A stretch of 64,000 bases of DNA from Bacillus massiliigorillae (GTDB lineage: Bacteria; Bacillota; Bacilli; Bacillales; DSM-1321), in assembly GCF_000380245.2 (NCBI RefSeq), contig NZ_HG428741.1, positions 2,611,665-2,675,664 on the forward strand. Direction: 5' to 3'. Both the position numbers and the translations under genes were made by a program. The notes under the pieces were generated by a model. That model saw only the letters and a list, made by a program, of their open reading frames with translations, was not told the origin of the DNA and made no database searches. Shown in pieces: positions 53,707 to 61,277 of this stretch. How positions within the stretch are numbered: position 1 is the first letter of the stretch; each line of letters begins with the position of its first letter.

Positions 53707-54417
53707 TTATAGTTGACGTAACTCTTGCATAATTTCAGTTTTTGATTTTGTTTTATCATCGATTTGTTTAATTACACGAGCTGGAGCTCCAACTGCTACA
53801 GAGAAAGCTGGAATATCTTGAGTTACAATTGCTCCTGCAGCGATTACAGAACCTTTACCAACTTTAACTCCTTCAAGAACTACCGCGTTCGCACCAATTA
53901 AAACATCATCTTCAATAATAACTGGTTGTGCTGATGGTGGCTCGATAACACCTGCAAGAACCGCACCTGCACCAATGTGACATCTTTCTCCTACAGTTGC
54001 TCTGCCACCTAAGATTGCATTCATATCAATCATTGTACCTGCACCAATTACAGCACCAATATTAATAGAAGCACCCATCATAATTACAGCGTTATCTCCA
54101 ATTTCAACTTGGTCACGAATAATTGCACCTGGCTCAATACGTGCTTTAATGTCTTTCAAATCTAACATTGGAATCGCTGAATTTCTACGATCATTTTCAA
54201 TTACATAGTCTTCAATTTTATCTTTATTAGCAGCAATCGCTTCATTAATTTCTGACCATTCCCCAAAGACTACCCCTGTGTTGCCAGTAATGAAGGCTTT
54301 TGCAGTTTCACCAAAGTTAATGTCTTCTAAATCACCTTTAATATACACTTTAACTGGTGTAGATTTTTTTGCATTCCCGATGTACGAAATAATCTCATGT
54401 GCGTCTAACATTTTCAT
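53707..54417 (-). CDS. dapD: 2,3,4,5-tetrahydropyridine-2,6-dicarboxylate N-acetyltransferase (YkuQ)
   Basis: A 236-residue left-handed beta-helix acetyltransferase with many hexapeptide repeats (VEIGDNAVIMMGASINIGAV ... GVKVGKGSVIAAGAIVTQDI), also called DapH. It acetylates the L-2-amino-6-oxopimelate form and, with DapL, makes up the acetyl-DAP route. The ATG at 54417 is 9 bases after GGGAGG. Upstream is ccpC. Confidence 0.95.
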   Translation of the reverse strand: MKMLDAHEIISYIGNAKKSTPVKVYIKGDLEDINFGETAKAFITGNTGVVFGEWSEINEAIAANKDKIEDYVIENDRRNSAIPMLDLKDIKARIEPGAIIRDQVEIGDNAVIMMGASINIGAVIGAGTMIDMNAILGGRATVGERCHIGAGAVLAGVIEPPSAQPVIIEDDVLIGANAVVLEGVKVGKGSVIAAGAIVTQDIPAFSVAVGAPARVIKQIDDKTKSKTEIMQELRQL

Positions 54418-54518
54418 TATGATTTCCTCCCTATTACAACTGAAAAATAAACTAATCTATACTTTATCAAACAAGTACCATATAAGACAAGTTAAACCTT
54501 ACTATTCTGACAATTAAT

Positions 54519-55400
54519 TCAATTATTGGATTGTTTAATATAATCTTGGACTACTTCTACAAATGCTTGTACCTGCTGTAATTGAAATGCTTTTTCATAG
54601 CCTAGAAGCCATGTATCACGCTCAAGTTTTACATTTGATTCATCTAATAATGGTATTTTATAAATATTATTTTCATCATTTTGAATTGTAATAGCGGGTA
54701 GAATCGCATACCCAATTCCATTTAAAGCCATTTGTTTACATGTTTCGATTTGATCCACAACGATAGTTCGCTTTGGCGTACTTTGATAGTGACGATGCCA
54801 CCATTCTTGTATTTCTTGATAATAATTCGAATCACTCTTAAATTGAATAAATGGACGATTTGTTTCTAGTACCTGCTCTAACTTATTCATCTCTGTATCA
54901 ACTAAATATAGTTGATCCTTAAACAAATGATGTCTGACGCCCTTCCAATCAGGTGTTCCTCTAATAATGCCAATATGCACAGTATCATCATGAAGCGCTT
55001 TAAGAATTTCACTGCTCCAACCAGTTATTAATGAAATTTGTGCATGTGGATACTTATTTACATAGCTCTTTAATACTTTCGGAAGCCAATTATGCCCTAC
55101 AATCGTGGCGCAAGCAATCTTTAACGTGCCGTAAACCTTATTATTCATCGCTTGAATTTCTTCACGCACTTTTTCTTCTTTTTCTAACACACTATTAGCA
55201 AGCTTTACAACTTCTTCTCCAGCGGGTGTTAACGTTAATCCCTTTTGTGAACGAATAAAAATTTGCGTTTGCCATGCTTTCTCAATAGATTGTAATCGTT
55301 GCGATAAGGCAGGCTGTGATACGAATAAGCGCTCCGCTGCTTTACGCATATTCATTTCTTGTGCTAAAACCGACAACAATTGATATTCGGAAAAATTCAT
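54519..55400 (-). CDS. ccpC: LysR-type regulator CcpC
   Basis: A 293-residue LysR protein: winged HTH (1-60, NMRKAAERLFVSQPALSQRLQ) and a periplasmic-binding-like effector domain (KVYGTLKIACATIVGHNWLP, EILKALHDDTVHIGIIRGTP). It is close to B. subtilis CcpC over its whole length, which represses citZ and citB and is relieved by citrate. A perfect ATAA-N7-TTAT dyad lies just upstream of its start, consistent with autoregulation. Confidence 0.9.
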   Translation of the reverse strand: MNFSEYQLLSVLAQEMNMRKAAERLFVSQPALSQRLQSIEKAWQTQIFIRSQKGLTLTPAGEEVVKLANSVLEKEEKVREEIQAMNNKVYGTLKIACATIVGHNWLPKVLKSYVNKYPHAQISLITGWSSEILKALHDDTVHIGIIRGTPDWKGVRHHLFKDQLYLVDTEMNKLEQVLETNRPFIQFKSDSNYYQEIQEWWHRHYQSTPKRTIVVDQIETCKQMALNGIGYAILPAITIQNDENNIYKIPLLDESNVKLERDTWLLGYEKAFQLQQVQAFVEVVQDYIKQSNN

Positions 55401-55415
55401 CCTATGTACCTCTTC

Positions 55416-55430
55416 ATAACTATTTCTTAT
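55416..55430. promoter_or_regulatory. CcpC-type operator
   Basis: ATAA (55416-55419), 7 bases, TTAT (55427-55430), an exact match to the dyad I recall for CcpC. It lies in the 105-base gap between ccpC and the divergent permease. Confidence 0.7.
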
Positions 55431-55505
55431 ATCTCTTCATTACTTTAATGATATTTCAATTATACCAAAATGGTTTTATTCTTATGAAGTGAGGAGTTGA
55501 GGCTT

Positions 55506-56240
55506 ATGACAGAAATTTTATTAATATTACTAGGATTTACGGTAGCACTTGTTGGAACATTAGCAGGTGGAGGTGGCTTAATCGGCATGCCAGCACTCTT
55601 GTTCTTTCAGCTACCGATTCATAGTGTCATTGCAACGGCGAAGTTTGCAAATACAATTAGTTCTTTTTCAAGCTTTTATCAACTATTAAGACAAAAGAAA
55701 ATTGTTTGGAAACAAGCACTCTTCCTCATCCCATTCGCAGCTGGCGGTGGTATGATTGGCGGCCTAATCACTAATCATATTTCTGAGCGAATAATGACAT
55801 CCATTGCTATTATTTTGTTAAGTGGAGCCTTTTTACTAGCACTCGTGAAAAAGCCTTCATTCGAAGCTAATTCAAACTGGGTATTACCAAAAAAGATTTT
55901 ACCCATCCTTTTTCTGATTAGCATATATGACGGGATGTTTGGTCCTGGCCAAGTAACCCTCTTAATGTATACATTCCTATTGTCAGGCGCTTCCTTTATG
56001 GAAGCAGTAGCGTATTCTCGATTCCAAACATTTATTAGCTGTTTCTTTGCCTTTACACAATATGCTATAAGCGGTAACTTTATTTGGACAGTTGGTATAT
56101 TCTATGCAATTGGCTCATTATCTGGCTCTATCGTCGCAATTAGGCTTGCTCCCAAAATCTCTATGAACATACTAAAGAAACTTCTTCACTTCATAACCAT
56201 CGCTTTAATTGTGTCATTATGTGTCCAACTTTTTCAATAA
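55506..56240 (+). CDS. Sulfite exporter TauE/SafE family membrane protein
   Basis: A 244-residue polytopic protein with seven or eight hydrophobic segments, with the TauE/SafE N-terminal repeat (LAGGGGLIGMPALLFFQLP, then ATAKFANTISSF) and its C-terminal echo (YDGMFGPGQVTLLMYTFLL). Family members export sulfite or organosulfur anions; substrate unknown here. The ATG at 55506 is 9 bases after GAGGAG; the upstream TTG touches it. Divergent from ccpC with a shared CcpC-like site. Confidence 0.85.
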   Translation: MTEILLILLGFTVALVGTLAGGGGLIGMPALLFFQLPIHSVIATAKFANTISSFSSFYQLLRQKKIVWKQALFLIPFAAGGGMIGGLITNHISERIMTSIAIILLSGAFLLALVKKPSFEANSNWVLPKKILPILFLISIYDGMFGPGQVTLLMYTFLLSGASFMEAVAYSRFQTFISCFFAFTQYAISGNFIWTVGIFYAIGSLSGSIVAIRLAPKISMNILKKLLHFITIALIVSLCVQLFQ

Positions 56241-56254
56241 ATCAGCATTAAAAA

Positions 56255-56286
56255 GCCGGCTTCAAGATTTCTCTTTATAAGCCGGC
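56255..56286. terminator. Terminator hairpin between permease and darB
   Basis: GCCGGCTT and AAGCCGGC with a 16-base loop; A-run before and CTTGTT after. Confidence 0.65.
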
Positions 56287-56292
56287 AACTTG

Positions 56293-56727
56293 TTACTCTA
56301 CAACCTTGTTATAGATGCTTTTTAATATTGCTCTTCGTGTTAAGATTCCTTCAAAAATCCCTGCTTCATCTTCTACACAAACAAATGGATGATCAATTAA
56401 TAATTCAAAACCACGCTGTAAAGTATCTTGCATACGCAGTCTCGGAATATCAACATTCATAACATCGCTAACTATCATCTCTTCTAACTTTTCAAACTCA
56501 ATTCTCTCTAAACCCAGTATTGCATCAAGAATTAAAGGCGAACTAATTAACCCATATAATTTAAAATATGGATCTAATACAGGAATAGCTGTATATCCAC
56601 TTTTCGTTAAAACTAATAAACAATGCTCCAAATTGTTTGCAATTTGAACATGAGCAACTCTTTCGGCAGATATAACGTATGGTTCAATCGGTGAAGAAAG
56701 CAGTTCTATATTATTACTTGTTAACAT
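56293..56727 (-). CDS. darB: DarB (CbpB, YkuL), CBS-domain c-di-AMP receptor
   Basis: A 144-residue protein made of two CBS repeats (about 8-65 and 75-140; LVLTKSGYTAIPVLDPYFKL, and the second with DHPFVCVEDEAGIFEGILTR). YkuL of B. subtilis binds c-di-AMP; when free it binds the (p)ppGpp synthetase Rel and pyruvate carboxylase. pyc and the c-di-AMP-sensing ktrC are also in this window. ATG start, though its ribosome site is poor. Confidence 0.9.
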   Translation of the reverse strand: MLTSNNIELLSSPIEPYVISAERVAHVQIANNLEHCLLVLTKSGYTAIPVLDPYFKLYGLISSPLILDAILGLERIEFEKLEEMIVSDVMNVDIPRLRMQDTLQRGFELLIDHPFVCVEDEAGIFEGILTRRAILKSIYNKVVE

Positions 56728-56824
56728 AATTTCAATCCCTACTTTATCATAAAGAATATTATCTTCTTACTTATTTTAACATATTTGTCGAGTAATGTTC
56801 TGATTGATGGGGGAATTTTAATGT

Positions 56825-56956
56825 TTAATTCTTATTCTTTTTGTCCTGCAAAAGCTTTCGAATCGCAATAAGCTCCTTTTTCGTAGTCATTAATTCAGCA
56901 AGCATTAACAAAACAATAAATAACATGACAACTAAAATGAGTGTTTGCAAACACAT
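56825..56956 (-). CDS. Small single-pass membrane protein (43 residues)
   Basis: The ATG at 56956 follows AAGGGTGG. The product begins MCLQTLILVVMLFIVLLMLA (hydrophobic, one membrane helix) and ends in a charged helix (MTTKKELIAIRKLLQDKKNK). Topology is opposite to the 52-residue protein at 36.5 kb. It lies between darB and ykuJ. No named family recognised. Coding support is moderate: reasonable ribosome site and clean amphipathic layout. Confidence 0.6.
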   Translation of the reverse strand: MCLQTLILVVMLFIVLLMLAELMTTKKELIAIRKLLQDKKNKN

Positions 56957-57020
56957 TACCACCCTTACGACTTTATTAAACGTATTATACCATACCCATA
57001 TTACCGAAAGATTGAAATCG

Positions 57021-57050
57021 AAATAAAAAAAGAGCCCATTACGGACTCTT
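57021..57050 (-). terminator. Terminator of ykuJ
   Basis: On the minus strand, AAGAGTCC, loop GTAAT, GGGCTCTT followed by T's (A-run at 57024-57031). Confidence 0.75.
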
Positions 57051-57288
57051 ACGCTTGTAATAAATCGAAAATCTCAATAGTAATCATATCGATGTTATCG
57101 AATTGATACTTAGATGATTTTCCCTTTTCATCATATACTTCTAATTCAAACATTGCTGTTTTATTATAGTATGTTACTTGGCATTTTTTAACACCATCTA
57201 TTTCAAAAAAGCGTTGTGAAGTTTCTGTTTCCTTTGCTTGTTCTTGTAAATTATTCAGTCTTGTAATGATGCCTTGTAGTTGGGACAT
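57049..57288 (-). CDS. ykuJ: YkuJ family protein (DUF1797)
   Basis: A 79-residue protein matching YkuJ (LQGIITRLNNLQEQAKETET, FEIDGVKKCQVTYYNKTAMF). Cytosolic with known small alpha/beta fold, function unknown. ATG start with AAAGGAG. Lies in the yku order near darB. Confidence 0.93.
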   Translation of the reverse strand: MSQLQGIITRLNNLQEQAKETETSQRFFEIDGVKKCQVTYYNKTAMFELEVYDEKGKSSKYQFDNIDMITIEIFDLLQA

Positions 57289-57458
57289 AGTGCATCTCCT
57301 TTCAATATGTAGCAGAATTCTTTCCGGTAGTTTTCACTATAACATAAAATATTATCCACTCGCTACGCTTAAGTAAATTCTGAATTTTTAATCATTATTT
57401 ACATTATAATCATTTACTTTTACAATAATAGTATTATCGCATATAGGAGGGTAATATT

Positions 57459-58412
57459 TTGACATTAGTTGAACAAATTAATAGTACTATTTATTGTATT
57501 GATTGTCACGACTTACAACGTGAAAAAAGAACTGGTTGTTATATTATGAAAGGAAATAAGGTGACAATCATTGAAACATCTGCCAGCCCCTCCATCCCGT
57601 ACATATTAAAAGGGCTAGAAGAAATGAATATCGCTTTACATGATATTGATCATATTATTGTTACTCATATTCATTTAGATCATGCTGGTGGAGCTGGGCT
57701 ACTTCTTGAAAAATGTCCAAACGCTGATATAATTGTTCATCCTAAAGGAGCAAGACATCTTGAAGATCCAAGCAGACTAATTGCTGGAGCACGCGCTGTT
57801 TACGGCGACGATTTCGATGAATTATTTAATCCAATTGTACCTATTCCGAAAGACCGTATCAAAATTGCACAACATGGTGATCAATTAATTTTAGAAAATC
57901 GCACACTGACTTTCTATGATTCACCTGGACACGCCAATCATCATATTGCCATCCATGATTCTTTAACAAATGGCATTTTCACTGGTGACACTGCTGGCAT
58001 TCAATATCGTGAACTAGACAACAGTTCAACACAATTGTTCCTACCTTCTACTTCTCCGAGCCAATTCAACCCTATTGCTATGGAGCAATCGATTGCATTA
58101 TTTGAAAGTCTTAATCCTGACTATATATATTTCGGTCACTACGGACATAGTAATAACCCTACAGAAGTATTTAAACAGTTACGTCAATGGCTACCTATTT
58201 TCATCGAATGTGGCAAAATAGCGATGGATGAAGTAACTGATTCTGAAGAACGAATGAAGCTTGCAAGTGACTTATTGATGAATCGCTTTAGAAAACATTT
58301 ATCGGCTTATCATATTCCAGATAATCATCCTGTATATGAAATATTAGAACTAGACGCCAAAGTATCTTCAATGGGAGTCATCGATTCATTACAAAAAGGA
58401 GTAATACAATAA
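57459..58412 (+). CDS. MBL-fold metallo-hydrolase
   Basis: A 317-residue metallo-beta-lactamase fold protein with the di-zinc motif HIHLDH (His70, His72, Asp74, His75), then SPGHANHH, FTGDTAG and FGHYGH. The C-terminal 80 residues are helical. Such proteins cleave esters, thioesters or lactones; no substrate can be named. TTG start, 7 bases after AGGAGGG. Confidence 0.87.
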   Translation: MTLVEQINSTIYCIDCHDLQREKRTGCYIMKGNKVTIIETSASPSIPYILKGLEEMNIALHDIDHIIVTHIHLDHAGGAGLLLEKCPNADIIVHPKGARHLEDPSRLIAGARAVYGDDFDELFNPIVPIPKDRIKIAQHGDQLILENRTLTFYDSPGHANHHIAIHDSLTNGIFTGDTAGIQYRELDNSSTQLFLPSTSPSQFNPIAMEQSIALFESLNPDYIYFGHYGHSNNPTEVFKQLRQWLPIFIECGKIAMDEVTDSEERMKLASDLLMNRFRKHLSAYHIPDNHPVYEILELDAKVSSMGVIDSLQKGVIQ

Positions 58413-58466
58413 GAATTCTACTTCATATGCTATAATACTTCTTTTAGAACTTTTTTGGAGGAAATT

Positions 58467-58700
58467 ATGCAAGCAGTTACAGTTTATACACAACCAAATT
58501 GTCCACCATGTGAATTTACAAAACTTTATTTAAAGAATCATGGTATTCCTTTTGAAGAGAAAAATATTGCACGTGACAGTAAAGCGAAGAAAGAAATGAT
58601 GATTAAGTACGATGCTTATTCAACACCAGTTATTGTTATTGGAGATGAAGTACTCATTGGATTTGACCAAGAACGAATAGAGAAACTGTTATCGATTTAA
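58467..58700 (+). CDS. Glutaredoxin family protein
   Basis: A 77-residue thioredoxin-fold protein with active-site CPPC (12-15) in TQPNCPPCEFTK and the TPV cis-proline (YSTPVIVIGDEVLIGFD). It looks like an NrdH/glutaredoxin-like redoxin. Bacillus uses bacillithiol rather than glutathione, so the reductant may be thioredoxin reductase or bacillithiol. The ATG at 58467 is 7 bases after GGAGG. It follows the MBL gene by 54 bases. Confidence 0.88.
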   Translation: MQAVTVYTQPNCPPCEFTKLYLKNHGIPFEEKNIARDSKAKKEMMIKYDAYSTPVIVIGDEVLIGFDQERIEKLLSI

Positions 58701-58703
58701 ACA

Positions 58704-58746
58704 AAAAAGAGATTGCCAAAAGTATTTTTAGGCAATCTCTTTTTTA
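58704..58746. terminator. Bidirectional terminator
   Basis: AAAAAAGAGATTGCC and GGCAATCTCTTTTTT with a 13-base loop, between convergent genes. Confidence 0.92.
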
Positions 58747-58767
58747 TTAAGCTACTTCAATTTTCTT

Positions 58768-59967
58768 TTAGAACACATCATGTTCATATAAGTAATCATA
58801 GGATAAATCTACAAATAAATATTCACTCTCGTTTAATGGAATTGAGAATGTCCTCGTTGTTTCACCGGTTTCAATATCACTGTATGAGTCAGATAGTTCA
58901 CCCTTTTGATCGTTTCTCATTTTGATAATTGTTTTTAAGAAATACGGTCTCCAACTCCAGTTCTTATTTTGATATTCTTCCTGTATCATCCATTCTCCGT
59001 GCTTCTTTAAAATGTTTGGGGACGTTTGAAAACCATCCTCATCGCAAACATATAATCGAAACGAAAATGCTTCTAACGAACTTGCTAAGGCTTTTAGCTG
59101 TTCGATATCTGCACCAGATATTTTTGTTTTCTGAACAATTAACCGAATTTCTTCTTGCAATTGTTTCTTTTTAGTAAATCTTTGCTCCAAGCTTCTTTTC
59201 TCAGCCAATATAAAACTATGACATTCTTTTCTAAAACGCTCTTTCAATTGCTCCCTTTCTATGAAAGTAGCATTTGGCTCAGATAAGTAAAACCCTTGAT
59301 AATATCTACCACTATTACGCCATGCAAATTGTAGCTGATATACCGTTTCAATGCTTTCAAATAAGAGTATAGCACCTATTCTTCGAGCTAAGACACCAAT
59401 TGAAGTAATTACATCTTTGTGCGTATCCCAACCCTGATTAAGCTGTTCTAAATTGACTTTCAAGATATGAGGAGACAGCGTTGAAATACGATCTAAATGA
59501 CTATCTGCGCCTAAATGATCGATCGCCACCTTAATGCCATATGTCTTATAATATGACAATAAATGATGCAAACTTTCCATATCACCATCAAACTTCTTCT
59601 CTGAAAGCTCAATAACAATTCGAGTCATATTCTCTTCACTTACATATTCTTTAACAATTTCTAAGAATCCCGCACCGTGGTCAAGCATTAATAGATTCGG
59701 ATCTCGATTAATAAATATGAGACTTTCATCATCATTATCCATTATCTTCTCAAGTGCAAGTCTAAGTATATAATTATCCACTTCTACCCTATACTCTTCC
59801 GGTACTGATTCATCTTGAAAAAAAGATCCTAAACTTTCTACACCTGAATCACTTACATATCTTCCTAAAATCTCATACCCGATCACGACATGATCATCTG
59901 CACTAAAAATAGGTTGAAAAAATGGTTGTAGATGTTCAAGATTTGTCAACACTTCCATTGCATCCAT
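58768..59967 (-). CDS. ykuI: YkuI, degenerate EAL-domain c-di-GMP-binding protein
   Basis: An EAL domain (1 to about 245) is followed by a helical linker and a PAS-like YkuI_C domain (about 290-399). The signature is YEILGR rather than EAL (Glu32, Leu34), and the metal-binding DDFG motif reads DHLG (Asp150, His151), so phosphodiesterase activity is doubtful. B. subtilis YkuI binds c-di-GMP with little or no turnover. I chose the ATG at 59967, 6 bases after GGAGGG; the earlier ATG lies before the ribosome site. Confidence 0.92.
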   Translation of the reverse strand: MDAMEVLTNLEHLQPFFQPIFSADDHVVIGYEILGRYVSDSGVESLGSFFQDESVPEEYRVEVDNYILRLALEKIMDNDDESLIFINRDPNLLMLDHGAGFLEIVKEYVSEENMTRIVIELSEKKFDGDMESLHHLLSYYKTYGIKVAIDHLGADSHLDRISTLSPHILKVNLEQLNQGWDTHKDVITSIGVLARRIGAILLFESIETVYQLQFAWRNSGRYYQGFYLSEPNATFIEREQLKERFRKECHSFILAEKRSLEQRFTKKKQLQEEIRLIVQKTKISGADIEQLKALASSLEAFSFRLYVCDEDGFQTSPNILKKHGEWMIQEEYQNKNWSWRPYFLKTIIKMRNDQKGELSDSYSDIETGETTRTFSIPLNESEYLFVDLSYDYLYEHDVF

Positions 59968-60256
59968 GTTGTACCCTCCGAACATATTCATGATAGCTAA
60001 ATTATACCATTATTGTAAAACAGGTTGAAGTTAAACGCACTAAGTTAAAGGTCCTAAAATAAACTATGTGTTATAATTTTACGCCATCATTCTTTTCACT
60101 TTATTTATTACATATAAATAGAGTAAAATAATATTATTTTAATTAATAAGAAAATTTAAATAAAACCACCAAAATAATCGCAACAAACTTATTGAGCATC
60201 ATGATTTTAAACACACTCACATACAAAATTTTCATAAAAAAGGATGCTGTTAAAAT

Positions 60257-60865
60257 ATGAAACTGGAACCCGAATCAGCCAATTTACAAGACTATTTACA
60301 AGAAACCGATTTAATCGACTACTCCCATTATTTAATCCGCGCTATAACAGCACAAATATTTAACGAAGAACAGAGTGAGACAGAAAAAATCCAAGCCGCT
60401 TTTCTTTACGTAAGAGATCGTATATCACATTCTTGGGACATCCAAAACCGTAAAGTGACAAGAAAGGCATCTGATGTTATCCAATATGACACCGGGATTT
60501 GTTATGCAAAGACAACTCTATTAGCCGCATTATTGCGTTCTGAAGGAATACCAACAGGCTTCTGCTATCAACGCCTTATGACCTTTGATACGCCCGAAAA
60601 AGGCTACTGTATCCATGCATTAAACGCCGTTTATATCCATTCGCTACAACGTTGGATTCGTTTAGATGCAAGAGGTAATAAATCAGGTATTGAGGCTGAA
60701 TTCTCTCTCGAAGAAGAAAAGCTGGCCTTCTATCCGAAAATAGAACTTGATGAAAGAGATTACCCTGTTATATATACAAATCCAAACCCACGAACGATTG
60801 CAACTTTAGAAGCCTGCTCTGACGCAATCGAAATGTGTATTTATTTCTTGCCAGATTCTTTATAA
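60257..60865 (+). CDS. Transglutaminase-like cysteine protease-fold protein
   Basis: A 202-residue protein with the transglutaminase core (PF01841 type): Cys82 in GICYAKTTLLAALLR, His120 in YCIHALNAVYI and Asp137 in WIRLDARGNK form the expected Cys-His-Asp triad. No signal peptide. Bacterial members are peptidases, transferases or inactive scaffolds; the substrate is unknown. The ATG has a distant AAAGGAT ribosome site. A repeat element follows. Confidence 0.85.
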   Translation: MKLEPESANLQDYLQETDLIDYSHYLIRAITAQIFNEEQSETEKIQAAFLYVRDRISHSWDIQNRKVTRKASDVIQYDTGICYAKTTLLAALLRSEGIPTGFCYQRLMTFDTPEKGYCIHALNAVYIHSLQRWIRLDARGNKSGIEAEFSLEEEKLAFYPKIELDERDYPVIYTNPNPRTIATLEACSDAIEMCIYFLPDSL

Positions 60866-60911
60866 AGTTATATAAGGTTAGGCAATAGAAAATAATATTT
60901 AGTTTTACCTA

Positions 60912-61110
60912 TAAGAAAAACCGTCACCGGTCTTTTTTGATTGATGTTTATGCTCCTTGATTTACTCCCAATCAAAAAAGAGCTATGCGGCAGAAATAAG
61001 ATGAGCTGTTCTTGAAAACCTGCACTTGGTTTTCAAAACAGGTTGGCTTATTTCCGAGCATAGCAGGTGTAAGGTTAGACACCCCCAAAAAATTATATAC
61101 TTTCTTGATC
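60912..61110. repeat. Dispersed non-coding repeat, copy B (short form)
   Basis: About 200 bases, near-identical to the flanks of copy A at 21638-21960 but without its internal 130-base segment. It can form a hairpin: AAAACCTG...CAGGTT flanking CACTTGGTTTTC. It lies after the stop of the transglutaminase-like gene. Confidence 0.8.
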
Positions 61111-61117
61111 TTTTAAA

Positions 61118-61162
61118 AAAAGGTGTCCAATAGTGATTGATAACCACTATTGGACACCTTTT
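61118..61162. terminator. Bidirectional terminator
   Basis: A perfect 18-bp stem (AAAAGGTGTCCAATAGTG and complement), 9-base loop, with A/T runs. Confidence 0.88.
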
Positions 61163-61277
61163 ATGTTCTCTTTCCTTCTCATGAGTTTTATCATCTGAGT
61201 TATACCTTCAGAGTAGAAGGCATGATTAAATGTAGTGCTAACAAGACAACCTTTTTATTGATTTATTTCATTCATTT

